Program-made: the position numbers and the translations under genes
In this document: positions 16,987 through 26,045 of the stretch, one piece after another
How positions within the stretch are numbered: the stretch's first letter is position 1
How the letters are laid out: the number at the start of each line of letters is the position of its first letter
Notes under the pieces: generated by a model
Databases searched by the model: none
What the model saw: only the letters and a program-made list of their open reading frames with translations
Told to the model about the DNA's origin: nothing
Assembly: GCF_003443675.1 (NCBI RefSeq)
Contig: NZ_CP031963.1
Span: 5,554,501-5,618,500 of the forward strand
Direction of reading: 5' to 3'
Source of the DNA: Aquimarina sp. BL5
GTDB lineage: Bacteria > Bacteroidota > Bacteroidia > Flavobacteriales > Flavobacteriaceae
Length of the DNA stretch: 64,000 nucleotides

Positions 16987-18384
16987 TTATATGTTATTTG
17001 TATTATCTTCTGAAGCTCGTTTTATAATGGCTTCAGGAAGGGATTTTTTAGCTTTGGCTCCCATCTTTTTAAGTTTTTCTACACTCGTAATTAGATTTCC
17101 TCGTCCATCTACTAGTTTGTTCATGGCAGAAGAATAATCCTTTTTAGCGTCATCAATCTTTTTACCAACTCCCGTTAGGTCCTTTACCAACCCTTCGAAT
17201 TTATCATATAACGCTCCTGCTTGTCTGGCAATTTCGATAGCGTTTCGTTGTTGTTTTTCATTGTTCCACATCGTATCGATGGTTCTCAAGGTGGCCAAAA
17301 GTGTAGCAGGAGTTACAATGACTATGTTTTTCTCAAAAGCTTGATTGTATAATTTACTGTCTTCATTAATAGCAATAGCAAATGCTGGTTCTATCGGTAC
17401 AAAAAGCAATACAAAATCAGGAGATTCTATATCGTATAAATCCTGATAATTTTTCTCAGAAAGTTGATCTATATGACGTTTTAAAGAAGTGATATGTTCT
17501 TTTAGATATGTTGTTCTAAGATCTTCATCATCTTCATTTACATAACGTTCATAAGCTGTTAGTGTTACTTTAGAATCGATCACCATTTTCTTACTATCGG
17601 GTAAGTGAATTACAACATCCGGTAATACACGTTGACCATCGGCAGTAGTAAAGCTTTGCTGGACAAAATATTCTCGGTCCTTCTCCAGTCCGGATTTTTC
17701 TAAGACGCGTTCTAAGACCAATTCTCCCCAGTTTCCTTGCATCTTACTATCACCTTTTAAAGCTTTTGTAAGATTAGTAGCCTCCTTGCTCATTTGTTCA
17801 TTAAGATCTTTTAACCCTAAAATTTGCTGACGCAAAGCCGCGTGATAATCGATACTTTCTTTATGAGTTTGTTCTACTTTTTTCTCAAACATATTGATCT
17901 TTTCCTGAAGCGGATTGAGGATGTTTTTTATATTTTCTTTATTCTGTTCAGTGAATTTATTAGATTTCTCATCCAGAATTTTATTTGCCAGATTTTCGAA
18001 TTCTTTAGTGAACTTTTCCTGTAATTTTTCTACTTCGTCTTTTTGTTCCTGGTTTTTGAGTTGTAGGTTTTCAAACTCTGCATTACGACGAGTCAATTCT
18101 GTATTGAGGAAATCTTTTTCTCTTCGGATTTCTTCTCTTTCTTTAGAAATGTCAGAAAGTTGTTTTTCTAAGGATTGTTTATAGGCTTCTTGTTGTTGTT
18201 TGGTAAATTCCAATTGCTGATCCGCTGCTTTTTTAGCTTCATCAAACTGTAGTTGTAGTTGATTGGCTCGTTCGTTTAATGCACTCTGATCACTTTTGTT
18301 TTTCAGCGAAGCTACGTATTTGCCAATAAAAAAACCGATGATGATTGCAGCCACCGCCACAAGAAGCAATATGTATTCTGACAT
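16987..18384 (-). CDS. rmuC: DNA recombination protein RmuC
   Basis: A 465-residue RmuC family protein, thought to limit recombination at inverted repeats. It has an N-terminal membrane anchor (residues 3-20), a long coiled coil (about 30-180, rich in Glu, Lys, Gln), and the conserved nuclease-like domain with GNWGELVLERVLEKSGL, LPDVVIHLPDSKKMVIDSKV and VIVTPATLLATLRTI. The C-terminus is basic. A minus-strand promoter -7 box lies at 18496-18503. Confidence 0.93.
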   Translation of the reverse strand: MSEYILLLVAVAAIIIGFFIGKYVASLKNKSDQSALNERANQLQLQFDEAKKAADQQLEFTKQQQEAYKQSLEKQLSDISKEREEIRREKDFLNTELTRRNAEFENLQLKNQEQKDEVEKLQEKFTKEFENLANKILDEKSNKFTEQNKENIKNILNPLQEKINMFEKKVEQTHKESIDYHAALRQQILGLKDLNEQMSKEATNLTKALKGDSKMQGNWGELVLERVLEKSGLEKDREYFVQQSFTTADGQRVLPDVVIHLPDSKKMVIDSKVTLTAYERYVNEDDEDLRTTYLKEHITSLKRHIDQLSEKNYQDLYDIESPDFVLLFVPIEPAFAIAINEDSKLYNQAFEKNIVIVTPATLLATLRTIDTMWNNEKQQRNAIEIARQAGALYDKFEGLVKDLTGVGKKIDDAKKDYSSAMNKLVDGRGNLITSVEKLKKMGAKAKKSLPEAIIKRASEDNTNNI

Positions 18385-18495
18385 GTAATTTTTTGTTTAC
18401 TCGATTATCGAGATTTTAGTTTTTAGAGATTTTCCTCGAGGTTAAAAATTAACTTCCTTTAATTGCTTAGAAATCCACCTCAAGGGTTATTGCTT

Positions 18496-18503
18496 CAAAG
18501 ATA
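18496..18503 (-). promoter_or_regulatory. Probable rmuC promoter -7 box
   Basis: CAAAGATA on the plus strand reads TATCTTTG on the minus strand, a perfect TAnnTTTG. It lies 112 bases upstream of rmuC. Confidence 0.5.
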
Positions 18504-18551
18504 AAAATTTACTCAGTATTACTCGATGAGAAGCACTTCTAAATAATTAAA

Positions 18552-19016
18552 TTATAATTGTTCCTCCAGATCTTTTAGCGTTTTCAGAATATTTACTAAA
18601 TGCCTTTCGGAGTGGTTACGCATGATAAATTCAAAATACCAAATAGCATCAACTTCGCTAGTGTTTTGGAATCGCCATTGTACTTCCATTAAATCTTTAA
18701 TGATATCAGATAAATCATCATTCGCATCACCGAGTCCATTATCTGGTTTTATCATATCAAAAGGATCTAATACCGTTTGGTAAAATCCTAATTTCGGAAA
18801 ATTAGAACGAATGGTATTTGATATTTTTTCGAAATTAAATTCGGGAGCTTCAGGATATTCTTCTTCATCAATTGGAACATTTCCTTCTAAAGCTAGGTAT
18901 TCCTGATATAATGATATCAATGATTTTTTTAAAACAAGTTCTTTGTTTTTAATAGGGAGTTTTGGAGTGGCTCCCCATTGGATAATAGGCTCTATGATTC
19001 CTAATAATGTATTCAT
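18552..19016 (-). CDS. DUF5063-like protein
   Basis: A 154-residue acidic cytoplasmic protein resembling the DUF5063 family. It has no signal or membrane segment. Key stretches are LISLYQEYLALEGN and IIKDLMEVQWRFQN, with EAIWYFEFIMRNHSERH-like ending. It lies 12 bases after the ABC ATPase and is probably in the same transcript as the btuFCD-like genes. Function is unknown. Confidence 0.75.
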   Translation of the reverse strand: MNTLLGIIEPIIQWGATPKLPIKNKELVLKKSLISLYQEYLALEGNVPIDEEEYPEAPEFNFEKISNTIRSNFPKLGFYQTVLDPFDMIKPDNGLGDANDDLSDIIKDLMEVQWRFQNTSEVDAIWYFEFIMRNHSERHLVNILKTLKDLEEQL

Positions 19017-19028
19017 TATAAATTTTGT

Positions 19029-19838
19029 TTAATGCCTCACTTTGTAACTTCCGGTTTCTGGATCGAACAAAATCAGGTCTTCTGGGAACAAAGAAGAAAA
19101 AGCCCGACATTGTATCAATTCTTTAGGACGACCAAACTCAAAACCTTCGGTATTCATCACAATCATTTTATCACATAACTGTATCGCAAAGTCAATTTCG
19201 TGTGTAGAGAATAAAATAGTTTTTTGTGTTTCGAAAGCTAAACGTTTTAAGAGTTTTAGAATGTATGCCTTATGATAGACATCTAGATGTGTGGTTGGCT
19301 CATCTAGCATAATAAAAGGTGTGTCCTGAGCAATCGCACGAGCGATGAGAACTTTTTGTAACTGTCCATCACTTAACTCAAAACATCGTCTATCTACTAA
19401 TTCAGTGATATGTGTAACTTCTATAGCTTTACGGACTTTTTCTATGTCCTCTTCTAGCAATTTCCCAACCCAATTGGTATAAGGTTGTCTTCCTAGAGCA
19501 ACAAGTTCTTGTACTGTTAGGTTTTTTGAAGCAATTTGCTCCGTAAGAACAATACTTAATTGAGAAGCTAATTCAGAAGTTTTATAAGTTTTGATTTCTT
19601 TATCAGATAAAAATATATCTCCACGAAGTGCCGGTTGTACTTTGGATAACGTACGGAGCAAGGTAGATTTTCCAATTCCATTAGCACCGACCAATCCTAC
19701 CAGTTCTCCTTCATATAATTTCAGATTGATATCCGCCGCAACAACCTCTAAATTGTTTTTATGGCGATAACCGATCGAGAGATCTTCAGTTCTAAGAACG
19801 ACATTTTGATTTTCAGTATCTAATGGCTCTATTTCCAT
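19029..19838 (-). CDS. btuD: ABC transporter ATP-binding protein, B12/iron-siderophore type
   Basis: A 269-residue ATPase of the FecE/BtuD class. Walker A GANGIGKS is at 51-58, signature LSDGQ (variant of LSGGQ) is near 160, Walker B FIMLDEPTTHLD follows, and the switch His is in FSTHEIDFA. It pairs with the FecCD permease 28 bases upstream and the binding lipoprotein. Location among cob genes suggests cobalamin, but iron-siderophore import cannot be excluded by sequence. Confidence 0.88.
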   Translation of the reverse strand: MEIEPLDTENQNVVLRTEDLSIGYRHKNNLEVVAADINLKLYEGELVGLVGANGIGKSTLLRTLSKVQPALRGDIFLSDKEIKTYKTSELASQLSIVLTEQIASKNLTVQELVALGRQPYTNWVGKLLEEDIEKVRKAIEVTHITELVDRRCFELSDGQLQKVLIARAIAQDTPFIMLDEPTTHLDVYHKAYILKLLKRLAFETQKTILFSTHEIDFAIQLCDKMIVMNTEGFEFGRPKELIQCRAFSSLFPEDLILFDPETGSYKVRH

Positions 19839-19866
19839 AATTCTGTTTAGTACTTAGTGTTATTTT

Positions 19867-20898
19867 CTAAAACAACATTTTTCGCTTTCTTACTAATAAC
19901 CAAATCACTACTGGAGCACCAATCAATGAAGTAATAGCATTAATAGGTAAGGTATATTCTGTGCCAGGTAATTGGGAAATGGTATCACAAACTAACATGA
20001 TAATACTTCCGAATAATATAACTGCCGGAATTAATGTTTTATGATCCGATGTGTGAAATAATTGTCTTGTTAAATGAGGTACAGCTAATCCTATAAAAGC
20101 AATTGGACCCGCAAAAGCAGTAATACTTCCTGCTAACAAACCGGTAGCAAGTATAATCAGTAAACGACTTTTTTTGATATTCAACCCTAAGCTACGCGCA
20201 TAATTTTCTCCTAACAATAATGTATTTAAAGGTTTTATAGCAAATATCGCTAGTATCATTCCGATTATTGCGATCACAGAAAATATCAATAAATCGGTCC
20301 AGGATAAATTTCCTAAACTTCCAAATCCCCAAAAAACATAACGTTGTAATTGTTCTGCAGGAGCAAAGTAGGAGAGTACACTTACTATAGCGGCAGTGAT
20401 ACTACCGAACATTAAACCAATAATTAGGATTGCCATAGTGTCTCGTACTCGAGAAGAAACCAACATTACCATAAAAAGGACTAAAACACTGCCCATACTG
20501 GCGGCAATAACTAGACCCCAATTGGATACTAAAAACAATGCTGTAGAACCACCGATTAAAGCGCTTCCTAGAATTAGTAAAGCAACACCAAGACTTGCTC
20601 CAGAACTAATTCCTAAAACAAAAGGCCCCGCTAATGGGTTTCTGAATAATGTTTGCATTAATAGTCCCGATACCCCTAAACCACTTCCTACGATGATTGC
20701 TGTGATTGCTTTAGGTAATCGATAATCTATAATAATATGTCTCCAGGATTCTTTTTCGACAGTGGCTCCAACTAAACTTTTTATGGTATCAAGCCAAGGA
20801 ATAAGTACAGATCCTAAACTAATGTTCGTAACAAAACATAGTAACAATACTATGATAATGACGATAAATACACTTTTATATGATTTGTTTGGGGTCAA
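19867..20898 (-). CDS. btuC: FecCD-family ABC permease, BtuC-like
   Basis: A 343-residue inner-membrane permease with about ten helices. Conserved segments are DYRLPKAITAIIVGSGLGVSG-like near 55, NPLAGPFVLGISSGASLG near 88-105 and FAGPIAFIGLAVPHLTRQLF near 267-286. It begins immediately after the substrate-binding protein stop. It probably imports vitamin B12 or corrinoids. Confidence 0.9.
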   Translation of the reverse strand: MTPNKSYKSVFIVIIIVLLLCFVTNISLGSVLIPWLDTIKSLVGATVEKESWRHIIIDYRLPKAITAIIVGSGLGVSGLLMQTLFRNPLAGPFVLGISSGASLGVALLILGSALIGGSTALFLVSNWGLVIAASMGSVLVLFMVMLVSSRVRDTMAILIIGLMFGSITAAIVSVLSYFAPAEQLQRYVFWGFGSLGNLSWTDLLIFSVIAIIGMILAIFAIKPLNTLLLGENYARSLGLNIKKSRLLIILATGLLAGSITAFAGPIAFIGLAVPHLTRQLFHTSDHKTLIPAVILFGSIIMLVCDTISQLPGTEYTLPINAITSLIGAPVVIWLLVRKRKMLF

Positions 20899-22038
20899 CT
20901 AGTTTAGTTTTTCGAAAAAATAAGGTTCGTAATCTGTTAATAGTTCGGGATGTGCAATTTGGATGATATCTTTAAGAATCAAATCCGGACGCATGGGACC
21001 TAATTCATAGTACATCAACCCACCCTTTGCACCAGTTTTTAATGTTGAAGAATATACGGTTTTATTTTTAAATGCTTCAAAAAAGGTATATCGATTGTTC
21101 TTTCCTTTTAGTTCCTCTAGTGACGTAGAAGACCCTGAACCAATCCAAAATTGGGCATTTTGAGCTTTTTCTAATACACTTTCAAAATTTAATCCAATAC
21201 TTCCTGTTTTTTTAGTTTCTGCCCATAAATAATTTGTGTTGGCATCTTTTAAAAATTTAGCAACATAACTATCTCCTCCGGGTACATGCCAAACATCTTT
21301 AAACATATTACCTGATAAAACAGTAGGGGTTGTTGTAGCATTGTTAGCTAAGGTAGCAGCATCGTTATAGTCTTTCTCAATTTTTTTAAAAATACTATCC
21401 GCTTGTTGTTCTTTATTATAAAAAGCACCAACAAATTTTATCCACTCGGCACGCCCTAATGGATGCTGCTCCATCCAAGAACCATTCATAACTACCGGAA
21501 TTCCTGTTTTTTCAAGAAGATCATATGTTTTTATATCTCCTGTAGCAGAATATCCAATAATTAGCTCTGGCGCTAGTTCTAGCGTAAGTTCTGTGTTTAA
21601 ATGACCATTATTTCCTAATTCTATAATGGTTCCATTATCAACCAAAGTTCTGGTTTTTTCTGAAGAAATATAATCACAATGAGGAAAACCGATGAGTTTG
21701 TTTTCTAATCCCAGATACTCTAACATAGGTATATCAGTGGTAGAAGTAACCACAGTTTTATCTACCGGGACTTCTATAAAAGAAGCCTTACCGTTTATAG
21801 TTGGTTTTTCTGATCCTTTAGGATGTAAAATATATGTGAAAGTACTTTTAGCATCAGGCCAAGGGGATGTAATGCTAATTTCTTTATAAGTTTTATGATT
21901 TTGAATAGTAAAACCAGTAGCGTAGTCAATCTTTTGATCTTCAAGTTTCTCAACACTTATAGGAATAACTACTTTCTTCTCTTGTTTACAGGATAGAATA
22001 GAAGCAACTAGTAATAATAGAATTATATAATTCTTCAT
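20899..22038 (-). CDS. btuF: Periplasmic corrinoid/iron-complex binding lipoprotein, BtuF-like
   Basis: A 379-residue lipoprotein (signal LLLLVASILSC, Cys at about 17) with the TroA-type two-lobed fold of helical-backbone binding proteins. Segments TDIPMLEYLGLENKLIGF, LNTELTLELAPELIIGYSATG and FIGAFYNKEQ-like match class III binding proteins. In Gram-negative Bacteroidetes it would be anchored to the inner or outer membrane facing the periplasm and deliver substrate to BtuC. It is the first gene of btuFC-D-DUF5063 and is divergent from the PP-loop gene. Confidence 0.85.
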   Translation of the reverse strand: MKNYIILLLLVASILSCKQEKKVVIPISVEKLEDQKIDYATGFTIQNHKTYKEISITSPWPDAKSTFTYILHPKGSEKPTINGKASFIEVPVDKTVVTSTTDIPMLEYLGLENKLIGFPHCDYISSEKTRTLVDNGTIIELGNNGHLNTELTLELAPELIIGYSATGDIKTYDLLEKTGIPVVMNGSWMEQHPLGRAEWIKFVGAFYNKEQQADSIFKKIEKDYNDAATLANNATTTPTVLSGNMFKDVWHVPGGDSYVAKFLKDANTNYLWAETKKTGSIGLNFESVLEKAQNAQFWIGSGSSTSLEELKGKNNRYTFFEAFKNKTVYSSTLKTGAKGGLMYYELGPMRPDLILKDIIQIAHPELLTDYEPYFFEKLN

Positions 22039-22125
22039 ATGATTTTTGAATATTTGTCAAACTTCGATATTTTTTTGAAAACCTACTATGATTTACCGTT
22101 AATTTGTGTTTTTAAATATAGCGAT

Positions 22126-22773
22126 ATGTCATTTTTATGTTCTTGGAGTGGGGGAAAAGATAGTTGTTATGCTATGCATATGGCTTTGGATAAAGGGTAT
22201 AAACCTTCTGTTTTATTAAACGTGTTAAATGAATACGGAGATCGGTCTCGTTCTCACGGAATACCGAAAGTTATACTGGAAACTCAGGCAGATTCTATGA
22301 AATTACCAATTCACTTTTTTGAAAGTACCTGGAATGATTATGAAAAATTATACATTAAGAATTTAAAATCATTAACCAATATGTATAATTTGAAATCTGC
22401 TGTATTTGGAGATATCGATATTCAGTCACATAGAGAATGGGAAGAAAAAGTGTCTATGGCAGCTGGTCTAAAGGCGATACTACCTATCTGGCAACAATCC
22501 AGAAAACAATTGGTATTGGATATGATTGATTATGGGATTGAAGCCATCATAGTTTCCTGCAATAAAACCTTAGGACCGGATTTCTTGGGAAGAACAATTG
22601 ATCAGGAGCTTATTAAAGATTTAGAAGCGCTAGATGTAGATGCTTGTGGAGAAAATGGAGAATATCATACATTGGTAACAAATGCTCCGCTTTTTTCGCA
22701 ACGATTAAATGTCCAAGTAATTGGTAAGGAAACATCCTCTAACTACAATTTTGCTTCGCTAAGGATTGATTAG
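22126..22773 (+). CDS. PP-loop ATPase, diphthine-ammonia ligase-like
   Basis: A 215-residue ATP pyrophosphatase of the Dph6/COG2102 group. The PP-loop SGGKDSCYAMH is at residues 9-19, giving good support for the ATG at 22126 over an ORF start at 22039. Later EWEEKV, CNKTLGPDFLGRTID and CGENGEYHTLVTNAP are family motifs. Eukaryotic relatives amidate diphthine, which bacteria lack, so the bacterial substrate is unknown. It is the only plus-strand gene inside the B12 block, its end overlapping the cobC stop by 4 bases, suggesting a corrinoid-linked role by context only. Confidence 0.85.
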   Translation: MSFLCSWSGGKDSCYAMHMALDKGYKPSVLLNVLNEYGDRSRSHGIPKVILETQADSMKLPIHFFESTWNDYEKLYIKNLKSLTNMYNLKSAVFGDIDIQSHREWEEKVSMAAGLKAILPIWQQSRKQLVLDMIDYGIEAIIVSCNKTLGPDFLGRTIDQELIKDLEALDVDACGENGEYHTLVTNAPLFSQRLNVQVIGKETSSNYNFASLRID

Positions 22774-23288
22774 ATTTTAATGACATCTCCATAATTTATT
22801 TTGATGCTAAAGGAGTCTTTGAGCGCTATTTGCCGAATATAAGAAAGCAATGCCCGTATTGGTCCTGCATGAGCGATAATTATAATTTTTTCTGAAGAAG
22901 AATGATCTAGAGAATTATAAAACTCCAACATTCTTTCCTGTAGCATCACATAAGATTCGCCGTTAGGAACCTGTACATTTACAAAGTCTTCCATCCAGGG
23001 GTTTAGCGTTAATGGAGAAATATCATTCCACGTTTTTAGTTCCCAATCGCCAAAATCAAGTTCTTTAAGTCTGTTGTCAAAAGTGATTGGGATGTCAAAG
23101 GTTTCTGCTAATAGTTTACAACGTTGTAAAGGACTACAGTATATTTTTGAAATTTCTTTTATTGGAATTTGGTTATGGATTTTTATAACTTCAGATCCAA
23201 AAGTATCTGTTATACCCAGATCACTCTGCCCGTAACAAATTCCTTTTTCGATATTAGGAGTGGTGTGTCTTACCAGATATATTTCCAT
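22770..23288 (-). CDS. cobC: Alpha-ribazole phosphatase-like histidine phosphatase
   Basis: A 172-residue histidine phosphatase superfamily member. The catalytic motif is LVRHTTPN at residues 5-12 (RHT instead of the common RHG/RHE), with PLQRCKLLAE and LDFGDWE further on and the second His in IIIAHAGPIRALL. Placement between cobS and the transporter suggests removal of phosphate from alpha-ribazole-5'-phosphate or adenosylcobalamin-phosphate. Its start overlaps the 3' end of cobS by 19 bases. Confidence 0.88.
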   Translation of the reverse strand: MEIYLVRHTTPNIEKGICYGQSDLGITDTFGSEVIKIHNQIPIKEISKIYCSPLQRCKLLAETFDIPITFDNRLKELDFGDWELKTWNDISPLTLNPWMEDFVNVQVPNGESYVMLQERMLEFYNSLDHSSSEKIIIIAHAGPIRALLSYIRQIALKDSFSIKINYGDVIKI

Positions 23289-24034
23289 AAAGCGATGATA
23301 CTAAGATAAAATATTACTTCACTAAGCTGCTGCACTGCTCCAGCGCAATCACCTGTTTGACCACCGATCCATTTTTTGAATTTTGCAGCTAAAAACATTT
23401 TAGATAGATACATCGGTATTAGTGTTAAAAATATGAATGGGTTTAGGAATAAAAACAGAGGAACAATTCCGAAGAAACCACTCATCAAAAGCATAGAAAT
23501 ACTCATGCTTTTTGCAGCAGGTTTCGCTTTGCTATCGTCTGTGTCGCGCACATACGGATGTGTGAATATAAGCGTGGTTGCTATAAATCGACTGAGACTG
23601 TGCCCAGCAATTATCACTATAGGAATATAAAAGACTTCTACTTCTCGTAATGCTAAAAACTTGATGGCAAGTATTAATAGAATTCCGACAGTACCATAGG
23701 TTCCTAGTCTAGAATCTTTCATGATAAATAGAATCTTCTCTTTGGTCCATCCACCACCAAAACCATCACAGACATCGGCAAACCCATCTTCATGAAAAGC
23801 TCCGGTTGTATAAATTGTAGCAAACATAGAAAGTAGTAAAGCAATTTCTATGGAAAAGATATAAGAGAATCCATAAAAAAAACTGGCACCAATACTTCCA
23901 ACAAGTATGCCTACTAACGGAAAATATTTCGAGCTTTTACGCAAATATTGTGGATCGTGATTTACCCACTTCGGACAAGGAATTCGAGTAAAAAACATAA
24001 GAGCAGTAAAAAATATATGAATCTCTTTTTTCAT
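23270..24034 (-). CDS. cobS: Adenosylcobinamide-GDP ribazoletransferase
   Basis: A 254-residue inner-membrane enzyme that joins adenosylcobinamide-GDP to alpha-ribazole(-phosphate) in the nucleotide loop assembly. Hallmarks are FFTRIPCPKW near the N-terminus, GAFHEDGFADVCDGFGGGWTKEK near 77-99 with its Asp-rich Mg2+ site, and MKDSRLGTYGTVGI. Several helices follow. It is in the cobUTSC operon. Confidence 0.94.
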   Translation of the reverse strand: MKKEIHIFFTALMFFTRIPCPKWVNHDPQYLRKSSKYFPLVGILVGSIGASFFYGFSYIFSIEIALLLSMFATIYTTGAFHEDGFADVCDGFGGGWTKEKILFIMKDSRLGTYGTVGILLILAIKFLALREVEVFYIPIVIIAGHSLSRFIATTLIFTHPYVRDTDDSKAKPAAKSMSISMLLMSGFFGIVPLFLFLNPFIFLTLIPMYLSKMFLAAKFKKWIGGQTGDCAGAVQQLSEVIFYLSIIALWKYIW

Positions 24035-24055
24035 GAATACAAGCTCTCTAAAAAT

Positions 24056-24394
24056 TTAATTAATTAGGATATCTAAACCCGAGTCTTCAATAGTATATTT
24101 CCAAAAAGGGATAAAAGCAGTAATACATAAAACAATTGCTACGGCCATTCCTGCTAATCCTATTTTGCTTTTCTTTAAAAAGGATATAATACCCAGATAA
24201 AAACTCAACAGTGAAATACAGACTAAAACAATCTTGAATAGTTTTTTAAACGAAACTAAATCATTAATAAAAACAAATTGAATCTCTTTTCCAACAATTA
24301 CGTTATAGTATATTTCGTGAAGTAATGTATTGTATTTATACACAAAGAAAAAACCTATTGTAGAAATTAATATGGATAAGACACCTTTTTTCAT
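24056..24394 (-). CDS. Small membrane protein in cob operon
   Basis: A 112-residue protein with about three membrane helices (near 6-24, 53-72, 82-100). No family is recognised. It lies between cobT (12 bases) and cobS (21 bases) in the same orientation, so it is co-transcribed with cobalamin assembly genes; a corrinoid-related membrane role is only a suggestion from context. Confidence 0.7.
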   Translation of the reverse strand: MKKGVLSILISTIGFFFVYKYNTLLHEIYYNVIVGKEIQFVFINDLVSFKKLFKIVLVCISLLSFYLGIISFLKKSKIGLAGMAVAIVLCITAFIPFWKYTIEDSGLDILIN

Positions 24395-24406
24395 TGTAAT
24401 GATTAA

Positions 24407-25441
24407 TTATTCATTGGTAGCTACTTCGGCTTCTTCAAAACTTGCCATATTATTTAAGAATGTAACTGCAGATTCTAGAATAGGATAAGCAACTGCTACT
24501 CCAGTACCTTCACCTAGTCGCATGCCTAGAGATAATAGAGGTTTCTTTCCGAGGAAGTTTAGCATTTTTTGATGACCTTGTTCTTCGGATGTATGGGCAA
24601 AAATACAATAGTCCAGTACATTTTCATTGATTGCATATGCTGATAAAAGCGCAGCTGTAACTATAAAACCATCAATGATAACAGTCATTTTTAATGCTGC
24701 CGCCTTTAGTATTGCTCCAGTAATCATAGCAATTTCAAAGCCACCAAAACTAGCTAAGGCTTCTACTGGCGTATTTGGAAAGTGTTTCTTAAAAACGGTT
24801 TCCAGAATATTTTGCTTTATTTTTATTGCTTCTCCTTGAGCCCCTGTTCCTGCACCAACGCATTCGATTATAGGTGTTTTGGTAAAATGTGCCATTAATA
24901 ATGCAGCTGCAGATGAATTTCCAATTCCCATCTCGCCAAATCCTATAACGTTACATCCATTTTGAAATGTTTCTAAAACGATGGTAGCCCCTTTATCAAT
25001 AGCTGTATTACACTGATCAATCGACATTGCAGGTTCTGTCTGATAGTTTTTAGTGCCATAAGCTACTTTAGCATCAATGAGTCCTTTTATATTATTAAAA
25101 TTGTGATTGACACCAGCATCTATGATTCTTAGATTAATATTATTCTGATCGCACAATGAATTAATAGCGGCTCCACCGCTAAGGAAATTATAGACCATTT
25201 GCTGCGTCACTATCTGAGGATAAGGATTGACTTCGCCTTTTTCGGCAATACCATGATCACCTACAAAAACAAGTATGCTCGGTTTTTGTAATATAGGATG
25301 CTTAGTATTTTGAATTAGTCCTATTTGTAATGCAATTTTTTCTAATATACCTAAAGAACCAAGAGGTTTGGTTTTTAGGTTAATCTTATGTTGAATTGTA
25401 TTCTCTAACGATTTGTCTAATGGAGTAATATCAAAACTCAT
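24407..25441 (-). CDS. cobT: Nicotinate-nucleotide-dimethylbenzimidazole phosphoribosyltransferase
   Basis: A 344-residue enzyme that makes alpha-ribazole-5'-phosphate from dimethylbenzimidazole. Seen are LKTKPLGSLGILEKIA near 21-36, FVGDHGIAEKGEVNPYPQIVT near 61-80 region, GGAAIN, GEMGIGNSSAAALL, and a C-terminal LRLGEGTGVAVA containing the catalytic Glu. It starts right after cobU's stop. Confidence 0.95.
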   Translation of the reverse strand: MSFDITPLDKSLENTIQHKINLKTKPLGSLGILEKIALQIGLIQNTKHPILQKPSILVFVGDHGIAEKGEVNPYPQIVTQQMVYNFLSGGAAINSLCDQNNINLRIIDAGVNHNFNNIKGLIDAKVAYGTKNYQTEPAMSIDQCNTAIDKGATIVLETFQNGCNVIGFGEMGIGNSSAAALLMAHFTKTPIIECVGAGTGAQGEAIKIKQNILETVFKKHFPNTPVEALASFGGFEIAMITGAILKAAALKMTVIIDGFIVTAALLSAYAINENVLDYCIFAHTSEEQGHQKMLNFLGKKPLLSLGMRLGEGTGVAVAYPILESAVTFLNNMASFEEAEVATNE

Positions 25442-25945
25442 TTATTTTATTTTTACTGGTATTCCGGATACCATTAGTATTGCTTGATCAGCTTGCTTAG
25501 CAATATGCTGATTCATCCAGCCTTGTAATTCGGTAAACTTTCTGCCTATTTCAGTGGTTGCGTGAACACCCATTCCGATTTCATTGGATATGATGATAAC
25601 AGTTGCATTGATTTTCAGAAGTTGATTAAATTCTGTTTTTGCTTGAGATAGAGAAAGTTCAATATCATTTTTAGTATCCACAAAAAAATTGGTAAGCCAT
25701 AGCGTTACACAATCGATAACGACAACCGCATCTTTTTTTATTACTTTAGATAGTTTTTTTTCTTCCTCAATGGAGGTCCACCTACTATCGCGATCTGCAA
25801 TATGCCGATCAATACGTTTTCGATGATTGCCATCCCAAACCCTTGATGTAGCTATGTATGTTGGACTGTCTGAAAGTTCTAAGGCAAGATTCTGAGCATA
25901 GCTGCTTTTGCCTGAACGCTCTCCACCAGTAATGTAATACAACAT
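25442..25945 (-). CDS. cobU: Adenosylcobinamide kinase/guanylyltransferase
   Basis: A 167-residue bifunctional enzyme that phosphorylates adenosylcobinamide and attaches GMP. P-loop GGERSGKS is at 7-14, the guanylylated His region RIDRHIADRDSRWTSIEEEKKL near 45-66, and VVIDCVTLWLTNF near 74-86. It heads the minus-strand cobU-T-(TM)-S-C operon behind a perfect -7 box at 25968-25975. The pathway needs corrinoid adenosylation (BtuR/CobA), which is not in the window. Confidence 0.94.
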   Translation of the reverse strand: MLYYITGGERSGKSSYAQNLALELSDSPTYIATSRVWDGNHRKRIDRHIADRDSRWTSIEEEKKLSKVIKKDAVVVIDCVTLWLTNFFVDTKNDIELSLSQAKTEFNQLLKINATVIIISNEIGMGVHATTEIGRKFTELQGWMNQHIAKQADQAILMVSGIPVKIK

Positions 25946-25967
25946 ATGTAATAGGTTTTAAAGAGCG

Positions 25968-25975
25968 CAAAGATA
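25968..25975 (-). promoter_or_regulatory. Probable cobU operon promoter -7 box
   Basis: CAAAGATA on the plus strand is TATCTTTG on the minus strand, a perfect TAnnTTTG, 23 bases before cobU's ATG. The implied leader is under about 20 bases, too short for a riboswitch on this side. Confidence 0.6.
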
Positions 25976-26027
25976 CTAGTAAAAGTAATTTATTCGGTAA
26001 AGCGAATGCATTTTCGAAGAAATATGA

Positions 26028-26035
26028 TACATTCG
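26028..26035 (+). promoter_or_regulatory. Possible btuB promoter -7 box
   Basis: TACATTCG matches TAnnTTTG at 7 of 8 positions and lies about 10 bases before the riboswitch. It overlaps an inverted repeat (GCGAATG 26002-26008 and CATTCGC 26030-26036). No convincing -33 TTTG was seen. Confidence 0.35.
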
Positions 26036-26045
26036 CGCAGAATTT

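Noticed and set aside
22039..22125. Longer N-terminus for the PP-loop ATPase
   Set aside because: The PP-loop normally lies a few residues from the N-terminus, as with the start at 22126, and the extra 29 residues show no family likeness.
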